Origin: SABY01 sp964523795
GTDB lineage: Bacteria > Bacteroidota > Bacteroidia > Bacteroidales > 4484-276
Direction of reading: 5' to 3'
Assembly: GCA_964523795.1 (NCBI GenBank)
Contig: CAZGAO010000007.1
Coordinates: 1-64,000 of the forward strand
Length of the DNA: 64,000 nucleotides
Numbering within the stretch: the first letter of the stretch is position 1; every line of letters starts with the position of its first letter. The translations under genes and the position numbers were made by a program. Of the stretch, positions 43,726 through 51,851 are shown piece after piece. The notes below the pieces were generated by a model, which was given only the letters and a program-made list of their open reading frames with translations, was not told where the DNA came from and made no database searches.

Positions 43726-44958
43726 ATGGTACTCAATTATATTTGGATTGCATTTTTTCTGATCGCCTTTGTCGTTGCTCTGGTCAAGTTGATTTTTTTG
43801 GGTGATACCGAAATTTTTTCCGCATTGGTCAACAGCACCTTCGATAATGCAGAGCTGGGCTTTAGGATTTCGCTGGGACTTACCGGCGTAATGACCCTGT
43901 GGCTGGGGCTGATGAAGGTGGGCGAAAACGGCGGCGTGATCCGCGTTATGGCAAGAGCAGTAAATCCGCTTTTCAGGAAATTGTTTCCCGATCTCCCCAA
44001 AGATCATCCGGTAACAGGCTCAATAATGATGAATATTGCCGCCAACATGCTGGGGCTGGATAATGCGGCCACCCCCCTGGGCTTAAAAGCCATGGAGCAA
44101 CTCCAAAAGCTTAACCCGAAAAAAGATACCGCCTCCAATCCCATGATTATGTTTTTGGTGCTCAACACATCGGGGCTAACACTAATTCCCATCAGCATCA
44201 TGGTTTACCGGGCGCAACTGGGCGCAGCCAATCCTTCTGACATCTTCCTGCCGATACTGCTGGCCACCTTCTTCTCGACCATGGCTGGAATCCTCGCCGT
44301 TTCTTTTTTCCAAAAGCTGAATCTTTTCAACAAGGTTGTACTTGCTTATTTGGGCGGCTTCACGATATTTGTTTCGGGAATTATTTGGTATTTTTCCATT
44401 ATCCCACAAACGCAGGTCGAAATTATCTCATCCATCGCCAGCAACGTCATCTTGTTTTCCATCATTATCTCCTTTATCAGCCTGGCCGTTTACCGCAAGG
44501 TGAATGTTTACGAATCGTTTATCGATGGAGCTAAGGATGGCTTTAAAATAGCGATCAAGATTATTCCGTATCTGGTGGCCATCCTGGTGGCTATCGGTGT
44601 TTTTCGTACTTCGGGAGCCATGCAATTTCTGGTGGACGGCATTGGATATTTGTTCACCTCGGCGGGCATTAACGCCGATTTTGTTCCTGCGCTGCCCACG
44701 GCCTTTATGAAACCTTTAAGTGGCTCGGGTGCCCGGGGAATGATGGTGGATGCAATGAATACTTTTGGCCCCGATTCGTTTGTTGGCCGCCTGGCCTCTA
44801 CGCTTCAAGGTTCCACGGATACCACCTTTTATGTACTCGCGGTATATTTTGGCTCGGTTAGCATACGCAAAACCCGCTATGCGGTAACGGCAGGACTTAT
44901 CGCCGATTTTGCGGGCATCATCGCCGCCATCCTCATCGCCTATCTTTTCTTTTATTAA
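43726..44958 (+). CDS. Fused SpmA/SpmB-like (GATE/nucleoside-recognition) membrane protein
   Basis: 410 residues with about ten hydrophobic helices. The first half matches SpmA (GSIMMNIAANMLGLDNAATP, LVLNTSGLTLIP) and the second SpmB (KPLSGSGARGMMVDAM, GSTDTTFYVLAVYFGSV). The pair is called spore maturation protein, but this group does not sporulate, and fusion in one chain is typical in Bacteroidota. The transported molecule is not known. Confidence 0.92.
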   Translation: MVLNYIWIAFFLIAFVVALVKLIFLGDTEIFSALVNSTFDNAELGFRISLGLTGVMTLWLGLMKVGENGGVIRVMARAVNPLFRKLFPDLPKDHPVTGSIMMNIAANMLGLDNAATPLGLKAMEQLQKLNPKKDTASNPMIMFLVLNTSGLTLIPISIMVYRAQLGAANPSDIFLPILLATFFSTMAGILAVSFFQKLNLFNKVVLAYLGGFTIFVSGIIWYFSIIPQTQVEIISSIASNVILFSIIISFISLAVYRKVNVYESFIDGAKDGFKIAIKIIPYLVAILVAIGVFRTSGAMQFLVDGIGYLFTSAGINADFVPALPTAFMKPLSGSGARGMMVDAMNTFGPDSFVGRLASTLQGSTDTTFYVLAVYFGSVSIRKTRYAVTAGLIADFAGIIAAILIAYLFFY

Positions 44959-45026
44959 CCACAGCTTTTCTATTTAACCACAGATGGGCACAGATTAGCA
45001 CAGATTATTTGCTCTGGCTTAACTTG
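44959..45026. repeat. Low-complexity CACAG repeats
   Basis: Short direct repeats of accacag and cacagatt between the SpmAB gene and the VapBC promoter. This kind of sequence occurs in intergenic DNA of many genomes. No function is suggested. Confidence 0.45.
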
Positions 45027-45057
45027 TTTGGATGTTTAATTAATTAGCGTATTTTTG
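45027..45057 (+). promoter_or_regulatory. Bacteroidetes-type promoter for the VapBC pair
   Basis: TTTG at 45027-45030, exactly 19 bp, then TATTTTTG at 45050-45057, 16 bases before the ATG at 45074. Confidence 0.8.
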
Positions 45058-45073
45058 CATAAAACAAATTCTT

Positions 45074-45280
45074 ATGGAATATTCGGCATACATTAGTTTG
45101 CAAAACTTCGATTGGGAAGCACGGAAAGAATTGAATTCTTTTGTTGATTTTTTAATTTTCAAATACAAGATTGGACAAGAAAAAAACAAGAACAAAAATT
45201 ATGATAAAAAACAATTTACAGCCCTAAGAATCGATACAAGAAGGTTTAAATTCAACAGGGATGAAGCCAATGAAAGATAG
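45074..45280 (+). CDS. vapB: VapB-like antitoxin
   Basis: 68 residues, charged and Lys/Asn-rich, ending FKFNRDEANER. This tail is typical of small Bacteroidota antitoxins that plug the PIN toxin active site. It overlaps the PIN-domain gene by 11 bases, as is common for VapBC operons. The N-terminal DNA-binding part is weakly defined. Confidence 0.7.
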   Translation: MEYSAYISLQNFDWEARKELNSFVDFLIFKYKIGQEKNKNKNYDKKQFTALRIDTRRFKFNRDEANER

Positions 45281-45677
45281 TAGTTTTATTGATTCTAATA
45301 TTCTCTTGTATTGCTACTCAGAAACGGAACCTGACAAAAAAGCCCGGGCAATAGCTGTTTCAAAAGGAACAAATGTTTTCATAAGTACTCAGGTATTAAA
45401 GGAGTTTTCAAATGTTTTATCAAGGAAATTTAAATTTGAATGGAATGATATTATAAATGCAATAGATGAAGTTACGGGGAACTTTTTGATTTTCATCAAC
45501 CATCCTGAAACAATAAAAAGTGCCTGTAGCATCGCCCACAAATATCAATTTTCCTTTTACGACTCCCTAATCATTGCCTCGGCACTTGAAGCCGGTTGTA
45601 ACATTCTTTACACTGAAGACTTACAACATGATCAACTTATCGAGGGGAAACTAAGGATTGTCAATCCATTTATTTAA
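45270..45677 (+). CDS. vapC: VapC-like PIN-domain toxin
   Basis: About 135 residues of PIN fold. The acidic metal ligands lie in FIDSNILLY (Asp near residue 8), LKEFSNVL, FYDSLIIASAL and LYTEDLQHD. PIN toxins cut RNA, often tRNA. The upstream ORF is its likely antitoxin. Start taken at the ATG at 45270. An ATG at 45261 is in frame as well. Confidence 0.85.
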   Translation: MKDSSFIDSNILLYCYSETEPDKKARAIAVSKGTNVFISTQVLKEFSNVLSRKFKFEWNDIINAIDEVTGNFLIFINHPETIKSACSIAHKYQFSFYDSLIIASALEAGCNILYTEDLQHDQLIEGKLRIVNPFI

Positions 45678-45793
45678 TTGCTCTATTTTTGTAATAATTT
45701 GATTATGATGAAATATCCATCATTTAGTGAATAAATAAACCCGGGTAATATGAACCGAATGGTAAAAAATCAAAAAACGTGGTAGAAAATTTT

Positions 45794-47251
45794 CTAATGG
45801 TGCTTAGGTTTTGCCGAAAGCAGCATTAAACCCAAAAACGTGAGTAGCCCGTTTAATATCAAAAGCTCAAATCCAAATTTATATCCCCACAAAAGCTGTG
45901 TTGAAAAATGACTTAAGCCATAACAAATTACCGGCGACAAAATGGCGATGATGGGAACCCAGCGATCCTTAACCCGTCGCCGCGTAAATAGGCCAAAGGC
46001 AAACAAGCCCAGCAAGGGGCCGTAAGTATAGCCGGCCACGGTAAATAGTTCGGAGATAACGGACTCATTATTTATAGATTTAAATAATACTATTACCAGC
46101 ACCAGCAGGAGGGCTATTCCAAAATGCGCCTTGTAACGAATGTGTTTTCGTTGCTTTTCGCTGAGTTTGCTGTTGCGATTAATTCCCAGGATATCCACCG
46201 AAAACGAGGTGGTGAGTGCCGTGAGCGCACTATCGGCCGAAGAGTAAGCCGCCGATATCAGGCCGATAATAAAAACAATGCCCGCTACCGGCCCCAGATG
46301 CAGCAGTGCAATGTGAGGGAAAAGCATATCGGAAGTGCCACTAAATTCGATGCCCTTTTCGCCAACAAAAATCATAAGGGCAGCACCCAACGACAAAAAC
46401 AGGAAATTGACCGGAACCAAAATCCAGCTCAACGTGATGATGTTTTTTTGGGCATCGCGCAAATTTTTGCAGCTCAGGTTTTTTTGCATCATATCCTGAT
46501 CCAGCCCCGTCATAACGATGGCGATAAAAGTTCCAGAAATAAACTCCTTCACAAAAAATCGCTTGTCCTGCCAGTCGGTAAAAACCATTTTCGAATAATC
46601 GCTCTCGGCTATCCTGCTGGCCAGGCCGCCTAAGTCAAGATTAAGCTGGTCTTTTAATATGATAAAGGTAATAATGACCGATGCCAGCATAAAGGTGGTT
46701 TGCAGGGTATCAGTCCACACGATGGTTTTTATGCCTCCCTTAAAAGTATAGAGATTCATCAAAATCATAAAGATGACCACCGTGAGCCAAAAGGGGATGT
46801 CGTAGGCATCGAAGACAAATATTTGTAGTACGTTAATTACCAAAAACATCCTGAAGGAAGCTCCGATAACGCGGGAGAGTAAAAAATAAAATGCGCCGGT
46901 TTTGTACGAATTCCTGCCAAAACGATCGAGCAGATAGGTGTAGATGGAAGTAAGCTGCAGGCGATAATACAGGGGTAGCAATATTTTGGCGATAACGAAA
47001 TAACCAATCAGGTAGCCAAAAACCACCATCATGTAGGAGAATCCCGCATTTTCGACCCAGCCGGTAACCGAAATAAAGGTAACTCCTGAGAGCGATGCGC
47101 CTATCATGCCATAAGCCACCACAAACCACGGCGACTTGCGATTTCCCAAAAAATACGACTCATTGTCCGACTTACGCGCAGTAATAAAGCCGATGACAAA
47201 CAAGAGCAGGGTATATAATAAAAAGCTGCAGAGGATAAGTGAGGCCGACAT
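45794..47251 (-). CDS. Sodium:solute symporter (SSS family)
   Basis: 485 residues with 13 or so hydrophobic helices. YFLGNRKSPWFVVAYGMIGA and SLSGVTFISVTGW near the N-terminus and the core AAYSSADSALTALTTSF are SSS signatures. It would import a sugar, amino acid or similar compound with sodium. The gene lies 42 bases upstream of nothing obviously related. gmhB follows on the upstream side on the same strand. Confidence 0.92.
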   Translation of the reverse strand: MSASLILCSFLLYTLLLFVIGFITARKSDNESYFLGNRKSPWFVVAYGMIGASLSGVTFISVTGWVENAGFSYMMVVFGYLIGYFVIAKILLPLYYRLQLTSIYTYLLDRFGRNSYKTGAFYFLLSRVIGASFRMFLVINVLQIFVFDAYDIPFWLTVVIFMILMNLYTFKGGIKTIVWTDTLQTTFMLASVIITFIILKDQLNLDLGGLASRIAESDYSKMVFTDWQDKRFFVKEFISGTFIAIVMTGLDQDMMQKNLSCKNLRDAQKNIITLSWILVPVNFLFLSLGAALMIFVGEKGIEFSGTSDMLFPHIALLHLGPVAGIVFIIGLISAAYSSADSALTALTTSFSVDILGINRNSKLSEKQRKHIRYKAHFGIALLLVLVIVLFKSINNESVISELFTVAGYTYGPLLGLFAFGLFTRRRVKDRWVPIIAILSPVICYGLSHFSTQLLWGYKFGFELLILNGLLTFLGLMLLSAKPKHH

Positions 47252-47293
47252 AGTTTTGGAAATCCGGATTTTAGGGTTTACAATTTTTAGAAA

Positions 47294-47848
47294 TTAAATC
47301 TCCTGTGCAAAGGCGATGAGCGAGGGAAACCACCAGTCAACCAGTTCAGGATGTTTGCGAGCCAGGGTATTATCAGGATTTATCAAAACCGTAAGCATTT
47401 TCAAACTTTTACCAAAGAGCATATCACTTTTAGTATCACCGGCCATGATGGACTTTTTGAAACGAATCTCCGGAAAATCGCGACGCGCCAGCAAAGCCAT
47501 GCCAATCCGTGGCTTGCGGCAAATCGAAAATTGCTGCTGCAAATCCGGGCAATGATAAATCTTATCAATTCGCCCACCCGCCTTGTTAATATCAGCCAGC
47601 ATAAACTTATGCACTTCTGCCAGTTCGGCTTCCGTCATCAAACCCTTGCCTATGCCCTGCTGGTTAGTAACAATCACAACTTTCGCAAAATGCTCGGAGA
47701 AAATACGAATGGCCTCCACGGCTCCTTCGGCAAACTGAAACTCTTCAGGTCGTCGCACATAATAATCCACTATTCGCTGGTTGATTACCCCATCGCGGTC
47801 GAGAAAAAGTGTCCAGCTATCAGAAATATTCAAAGTCTTTAAAATCAT
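47294..47848 (-). CDS. gmhB: HAD phosphatase, D-glycero-D-manno-heptose 1,7-bisphosphate phosphatase (GmhB-like)
   Basis: About 184 residues of HAD-IIIA type. TLFLDRDGVINQ supplies the catalytic Asp pair, VVIVTNQQGIGKG the next block and SIMAGDTKSDM the last. The zinc loop seen in E. coli GmhB is only partly present (YHCPDLQ... SICRKPRIG). The start at 47848 overlaps hddC by 29 bases. An ATG at 47863 gives 44. Clustered with hddC and gmhA, so the heptose role is favoured. Confidence 0.87.
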   Translation of the reverse strand: MILKTLNISDSWTLFLDRDGVINQRIVDYYVRRPEEFQFAEGAVEAIRIFSEHFAKVVIVTNQQGIGKGLMTEAELAEVHKFMLADINKAGGRIDKIYHCPDLQQQFSICRKPRIGMALLARRDFPEIRFKKSIMAGDTKSDMLFGKSLKMLTVLINPDNTLARKHPELVDWWFPSLIAFAQEI

Positions 47849-48530
47849 CTTGTGCTTTTGCATAATCTTCGGGTACGCCTATATCGATAAAATACTGGCG
47901 GCAAAGAAGGCCATAAATTTTTTCTTTTTTATAGATTTTCTCAAAAAAATCTTTTTCCAATGAGAACTTATCCGGGAGATTTTGTGAATCGAAAAATCGT
48001 TTATTGATGATATAAATGCCTCCATTGATGAAGCCCTTGCCAGCTTTTTCCCCCTTTTCCCAAAAACCGGTGATGAGCCTGTTTTCATCGCGCTCCACGC
48101 ATCCGTATCTGCTCACATCGTTCACCTCGCGCAGCACAATGCTTAGCTTCGATTCATTGCTGCGGTGCATATCCAAAAGCCTTTTATAGTCCACTTCGTA
48201 AAAGGTATCGCCGTTAAGCACGTAGGTCAAGGGTCCGTGAGCCAAAGCCATGGCAAGCATCAATCCGCCGCCAGTACCCAAAGGCTCATTTTCGATGGCA
48301 TAATCCAACTTAATATCTTTGTAATGATGGCCATAGTGGGCGATTATTTTTTCGTACATATATCCCACCGAGAGGATGACACGCTCGACACCAAAAACCT
48401 CGAGATAATCAAACTGATAATCCAAAAAGGGTTTTCCATTAACGATGGCCATCGACTTGGGAACATCGCTTACCACGCTGCTCAGGCGCGTCCCAAAACC
48501 ACCGGCGAGAATTATTGCTTCTTTTATCAT
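47820..48530 (-). CDS. hddC: Sugar-1-phosphate nucleotidyltransferase (HddC-like)
   Basis: 236 residues. EAIILAGGFGTRLSSVVSDV is the nucleotide-binding start and YVLNGDTFYEVDY holds the metal Asp. The product is probably GDP-D-glycero-D-manno-heptose, judged from gmhA, gmhB and hddA. Overlaps gmhA by 4 bases (ATGA) upstream and gmhB downstream, a tight operon. Confidence 0.9.
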   Translation of the reverse strand: MIKEAIILAGGFGTRLSSVVSDVPKSMAIVNGKPFLDYQFDYLEVFGVERVILSVGYMYEKIIAHYGHHYKDIKLDYAIENEPLGTGGGLMLAMALAHGPLTYVLNGDTFYEVDYKRLLDMHRSNESKLSIVLREVNDVSRYGCVERDENRLITGFWEKGEKAGKGFINGGIYIINKRFFDSQNLPDKFSLEKDFFEKIYKKEKIYGLLCRQYFIDIGVPEDYAKAQDDFKDFEYF

Positions 48531-49096
48531 TTCGGGAAGATTGCTTTTTCCACCATTTCGCAGATGATGTGCCCGATAAGAATGTGTGCTTCCTGGATGC
48601 GTGGAGTGTCGCTGCTGGGAATGGCAAGCAAGAAGTCGCTAAATTCTTTGGTCTTACCTCCACCTGCTCCGGTCAGGCTAATGGTAATCATTTTTTGTTG
48701 CCGGGCTTGCATTAGTGCTTTAACGATATTTGGCGAGTTGCCGGAAGTAGAAAGGGCTATCAGCACATCGCCCTTGCGCCCCTTGGCCTGCACCAGGCGC
48801 GCATAAATTTCATCGTAGGAATAATCGTTGGCCACTGCCGTGATGTAGGAAGTATTTACGTGCAGTGCTTCGGCAAATAGCGGAGGGCGGTCGTAATAAA
48901 AACGGCCTGAAAACTCGGCGGCGAGGTGTTGCGCATCGGCAGCACTACCGCCGTTGCCACAGAATAATACTTTCCCATCATGCTGGAAAGTGCCTGTGAT
49001 GGCATCTGCGGATTTTTGTATGGTGTCAAGCAAAGCTTCGTCATCAAGCAGTTTCTGCTTCACTTCGATGGATTGCTTTATTGCATTTCTTATCAT
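48527..49096 (-). CDS. gmhA: Phosphoheptose isomerase (SIS domain)
   Basis: 189 residues. The SIS fold shows as VLFCGNGGSAADAQHLAAEF and LIALSTSGNSPNIVKAL, plus the active-site His in QEAHILIGHIICEMVE. GmhA converts sedoheptulose 7-phosphate to heptose 7-phosphate. First gene of a three-gene leftward operon with hddC and gmhB. Confidence 0.95.
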   Translation of the reverse strand: MIRNAIKQSIEVKQKLLDDEALLDTIQKSADAITGTFQHDGKVLFCGNGGSAADAQHLAAEFSGRFYYDRPPLFAEALHVNTSYITAVANDYSYDEIYARLVQAKGRKGDVLIALSTSGNSPNIVKALMQARQQKMITISLTGAGGGKTKEFSDFLLAIPSSDTPRIQEAHILIGHIICEMVEKAIFPK

Positions 49097-49148
49097 AAGT
49101 AATTCTTTAAAAACATTTGCAAAAATAACTTTTTCGGCTTATGTCGGC

Positions 49149-49225
49149 AGCCATGGTATGACTTGAAGTCATGCTAAGGCTAAAAAGAGGGAAGCCATGG
49201 TATGACTTCAAGTCATGCTATGGCT
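49149..49225. repeat. Two 33-bp palindromes (CCATGGTATGAC type)
   Basis: AGCCATGGTATGAC ... GTCATGCTAAGGCT at 49149-49181 and AGCCATGGTATGAC ... GTCATGCTATGGCT at 49193-49225. Confidence 0.88.
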
Positions 49226-49239
49226 ATTGTTGTGCGGAT

Positions 49240-49272
49240 AGTCAGGGCTTGACTTTGAGTCAAACCCTGACT
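49240..49272. repeat. 33-bp palindrome (CAGGGCTTGACT type)
   Basis: AGTCAGGGCTTGACT and AGTCAAACCCTGACT around ttg, close to the copy at 32208. Confidence 0.88.
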
Positions 49273-49433
49273 TTAGATTTACGTTTGACTTTCTTTTTTG
49301 GACATTTCGAATGTCCTGTGGACGTTCGAAAGTCAGGGGGCAACTTTATATTTCTTTGGTTTATGCCTGCTTATCAAAGTTTAACTTTCTATCCTCCGAG
49401 GTAAGAGGACATAGAAACGTTAGAACCCTTAAA

Positions 49434-49634
49434 TAGTGTCTGTCCATAAAGTCAATGCTTTGAATTGCCCCGGGTTTTAACCCGGGGAAAAATGAGCTTG
49501 CCAATAGCCCCCGCAATTTCGCAACGCCGCAGGCGTTGCGAAATTGCGGGGTTTTTCATCTTCCCAATTTAAACCCTGCCCTAAAGGACAGGGCAATTCA
49601 TAATTCAAATAACGTACTAAAAAGACAGGCACTA
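49434..49634. mobile_element. MITE-like element, copy C (different interior)
   Basis: 201 bp. Left end TAGTGTCTGTCCATAAAGTC, right end AAGACAGGCACTA. The inside has no GATTTTAGATT stem. Instead it has GAATTGCCCC / GGGCAATTC ends, a GCCCCGGGTTTTAACCCGGG hairpin and a 20-bp hairpin. Confidence 0.7.
49509..49556 (+). terminator. Perfect 20-bp hairpin followed by T-run, inside MITE-like copy C
   Basis: CCCCGCAATTTCGCAACGCC (49509-49528) pairs perfectly with 49532-49551 around gca and is followed by TTTTT. It looks like a terminator, but no gene reads into it from nearby on the + strand. Confidence 0.55.
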
Positions 49635-49636
49635 AA

Positions 49637-49880
49637 TAGTGTCTGTCCATTAAAGTAACAGTTATAAAAATATACGATTTTAGATTTTAGATCTATGATG
49701 TTGGTGATATGTAGCACAATCTAAAATCTCCAATCGTCCCGAAAAGTCAAAAATTTTTAATTTTTATTTCTTTTCGAGGATGTTCCGAATCCGGGATTCG
49801 TGAATCCTGGACACGAGCGTAGCTCGGCATTAATCATCAACCTTAAATCAAAAAATCATCGACTTTATGGACAGGCACTA
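49637..49880. mobile_element. MITE-like element, copy D (inverted, with nested insert)
   Basis: 244 bp with ends TAGTGTCTGTCCATTAAAGT and TTTATGGACAGGCACTA. It reads opposite to copies A, B and E. The insert with TCCCGAAAAGT, TTTTCGAGGATG, GGATTC-gt-GAATCC and cacgagcgtagctcgg lies on the other side of the stem compared with copy B. It starts two bases after copy C ends. Confidence 0.75.
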
Positions 49881-49929
49881 AATAGTTCCGAAAAGGAACG
49901 GATAGCAATTAACGATGAACAATTAACCT

Positions 49930-51036
49930 TTACTGACCCTCTCCTTTCTCAATCCCACTCCCGGTAAGTGCATTTCCTCGCAGACCGGCACAAGGGATGC
50001 AGTACTGCTTTCCGCCAACCACTTTTATTCGGCTGGCCATAATGGCTTCGCCACAGCATTGGCAAATTATGCTTTCGTGCATGGGCGCGTAAGGCGGTAT
50101 CTCTACATTTACAGTTTCAGTTTTAAACAGTTGGTCAAAATCCAGGCTTAGCGTGGCAAAGGCTTTCTCGATGCCTCTTTTTTTGAATTCGGAAACGGCT
50201 TCCTCACTGCGATCATGGTCTGCCACTACTTTTTGATAGCTGTCCGAAAACAGGGGATGGGCATTTTTCATGTATTCTTTGGCCTCGGGGCGGGCGGAAA
50301 TCCTTATGCCTTTGCCATCGCGTTTGGTGAGGGTAAAAGCTACTTTGCCGTAGTCTTTAAAAATAAGTGCATTGTTGCCAAAAGTGCATCCGGTAACGAA
50401 TTGAATCCCATCGGAGGTGCAATTGTTGGTTTCCACGATGGCCAGCAAATCTTCCAGGCCATCGGATGTGGCGCGGATATGCTGCATGGCCTTGTTGGCC
50501 ATAATAACGCCCATGGCCAGCCCCGGACAAAAATGGCCGTGTATCTGCGCTGCATCCAGCATGAGCCGCTCGGTTTTGCCAGCCCACACATTGGACAAAA
50601 CGATTTTGCGCGGATTCATTTTGCGGCTGTGAATTTCGGCAGCTTCCACCTCTTCTTCGCTTAAGGGGATATGGATGGGTTTGATGTCGAGGAGGGGGCT
50701 TTGGTTGAGCGCATCCAGCCCGCTAACGCGGAGGCGATTGCCATTGCGGGAAATAAATTTAACGATGGTGCTCCCGATTTGCGAAGGGCGGCGCGGGCTT
50801 CGGCTGGCAAACACGCCCTTGTAATCGCCGGTGTAAGTGAAGGTTTTAAGTTTGAAAGGCTCCGACTTATCAAAATGAAAATAAATCTCAAGATAATCGG
50901 AAAGCTCCGTTTTGAAAAGCCCATCGGCAAAAGGCGCAAATACTTCTATTTCGCTTTCTTCCTGACGCATAATCCCGGGGTTGGTGGGCTTATCGAAGCG
51001 ATTATGAATTTTTCCGATGTAGGGAATTTGTAGCAT
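49930..51036 (-). CDS. TsaA/TrmO-like domain fused to FmdE-type domain with zinc ribbon
   Basis: 368 residues. The first 130 match the TsaA (TrmO/YaeB) fold (LQIPYIGKIHNRFDKPTNPG, GVFASRSPRRPSQIGS, LLDIKPIHIP). The middle 170 are FmdE-like (IHGHFCPGLAMGVIMANKAM, IVETNNCTSDGIQFVTGCTFG). A zinc ribbon ends it (CQCCGEAIMAS, YCIPCAG). FmdE-type proteins are linked to formylmethanofuran dehydrogenase and to molybdenum or tungsten metabolism. The gene is downstream of the FecBCD-type transporter on the same strand, 17 bases after its ATPase gene. Function unknown. Confidence 0.85.
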   Translation of the reverse strand: MLQIPYIGKIHNRFDKPTNPGIMRQEESEIEVFAPFADGLFKTELSDYLEIYFHFDKSEPFKLKTFTYTGDYKGVFASRSPRRPSQIGSTIVKFISRNGNRLRVSGLDALNQSPLLDIKPIHIPLSEEEVEAAEIHSRKMNPRKIVLSNVWAGKTERLMLDAAQIHGHFCPGLAMGVIMANKAMQHIRATSDGLEDLLAIVETNNCTSDGIQFVTGCTFGNNALIFKDYGKVAFTLTKRDGKGIRISARPEAKEYMKNAHPLFSDSYQKVVADHDRSEEAVSEFKKRGIEKAFATLSLDFDQLFKTETVNVEIPPYAPMHESIICQCCGEAIMASRIKVVGGKQYCIPCAGLRGNALTGSGIEKGEGQ

Positions 51037-51053
51037 GATTTAATAATTTGAAA

Positions 51054-51851
51054 TTAATTAATGTTAAGGCTTGCCAATTCAAGGTGTGAAACCGGTTTTT
51101 GTGGCAAGATATATTTTGTACTTTGATTGTTTACAATATTTGCATGTACCTGATACAAGTCGCGGATGTTTTCGGTAGTAAAAACTTCGTTTCCTCCGGT
51201 AGCAAATATTTCCCCCTCGTTGAGCATCACAATCTGGTCGCAGTATTGGGCGGCGAGGTTCAGATCGTGGACGGCAATAACCACCGTCATATTTTTGCGT
51301 GCCAGCGTTTGCAATATCGTCATCACCTCCAGTTGATGCTTCATGTCGAGGTTGGCGGTAGGCTCGTCGAGTAGCAATATTTCAGGCTCCTGCACCAAGG
51401 CTCTACCGGTCAAAACGCGCTGCTTCTGTCCGCCGCTCAGTTCGTTAAGGTAGCTCGAGGCGAGGCTTTCCAGGTCGAGTTGCTCCATAACTTTAGCTAC
51501 AATTTTGTAGTCATTTCGTGCAGGAGCCCAGCCGATGTAGGGTTTTCGCCCCATGAGGAGGGTGTCGAAAACGGTGGTCGAAAAAATGCTCTGCTGCTGC
51601 TGTGGCACATAGGCCATAAGCCGGGCGCGGGCAATAGACGAAAGATGAACCAGGTCTGTGTCGTTGATTTGGATTTGCCCGGCTTTAACAGGCAAGATGC
51701 CATCAATGCACTTTATCAGTGTGCTTTTCCCCGAACCATTGGGGCCGATGAGTGCGGTGAGCCTGCCTGTTTCAATATTAAGATTAAGTTGCTTTAGCAC
51801 CTTTTTTTTGTGATAGGCAAAGTCGAGATTCTTGATTTTAATTTTTACCAA
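51054..51851 (-). CDS. ABC transporter ATP-binding protein (FecE/BtuD type)
   Basis: 265 residues. Walker A ALIGPNGSGKSTLIKC, Q-loop VPQQQQS, signature LNELSGGQKQRVLTGRAL and Walker B ILLLDEPTANLD are complete. Overlaps the permease gene by 7 bases. Belongs to the metal-chelate/iron/cobalamin importer group. Confidence 0.94.
   Translation of the reverse strand: MVKIKIKNLDFAYHKKKVLKQLNLNIETGRLTALIGPNGSGKSTLIKCIDGILPVKAGQIQINDTDLVHLSSIARARLMAYVPQQQQSIFSTTVFDTLLMGRKPYIGWAPARNDYKIVAKVMEQLDLESLASSYLNELSGGQKQRVLTGRALVQEPEILLLDEPTANLDMKHQLEVMTILQTLARKNMTVVIAVHDLNLAAQYCDQIVMLNEGEIFATGGNEVFTTENIRDLYQVHANIVNNQSTKYILPQKPVSHLELASLNIN

Larger units (their letters stand above)
49097..49929. other. 833-bp repeat cluster
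   Basis: Three 33-bp palindromes, MITE-like copies C and D head to tail, and a 20-bp perfect hairpin fill most of it. No gene. Confidence 0.85.

Noticed and set aside
43726..44958. Evidence for sporulation
   Set aside because: SpmA/SpmB-like proteins occur widely in non-sporulating Bacteroidota and no other spore genes are present.
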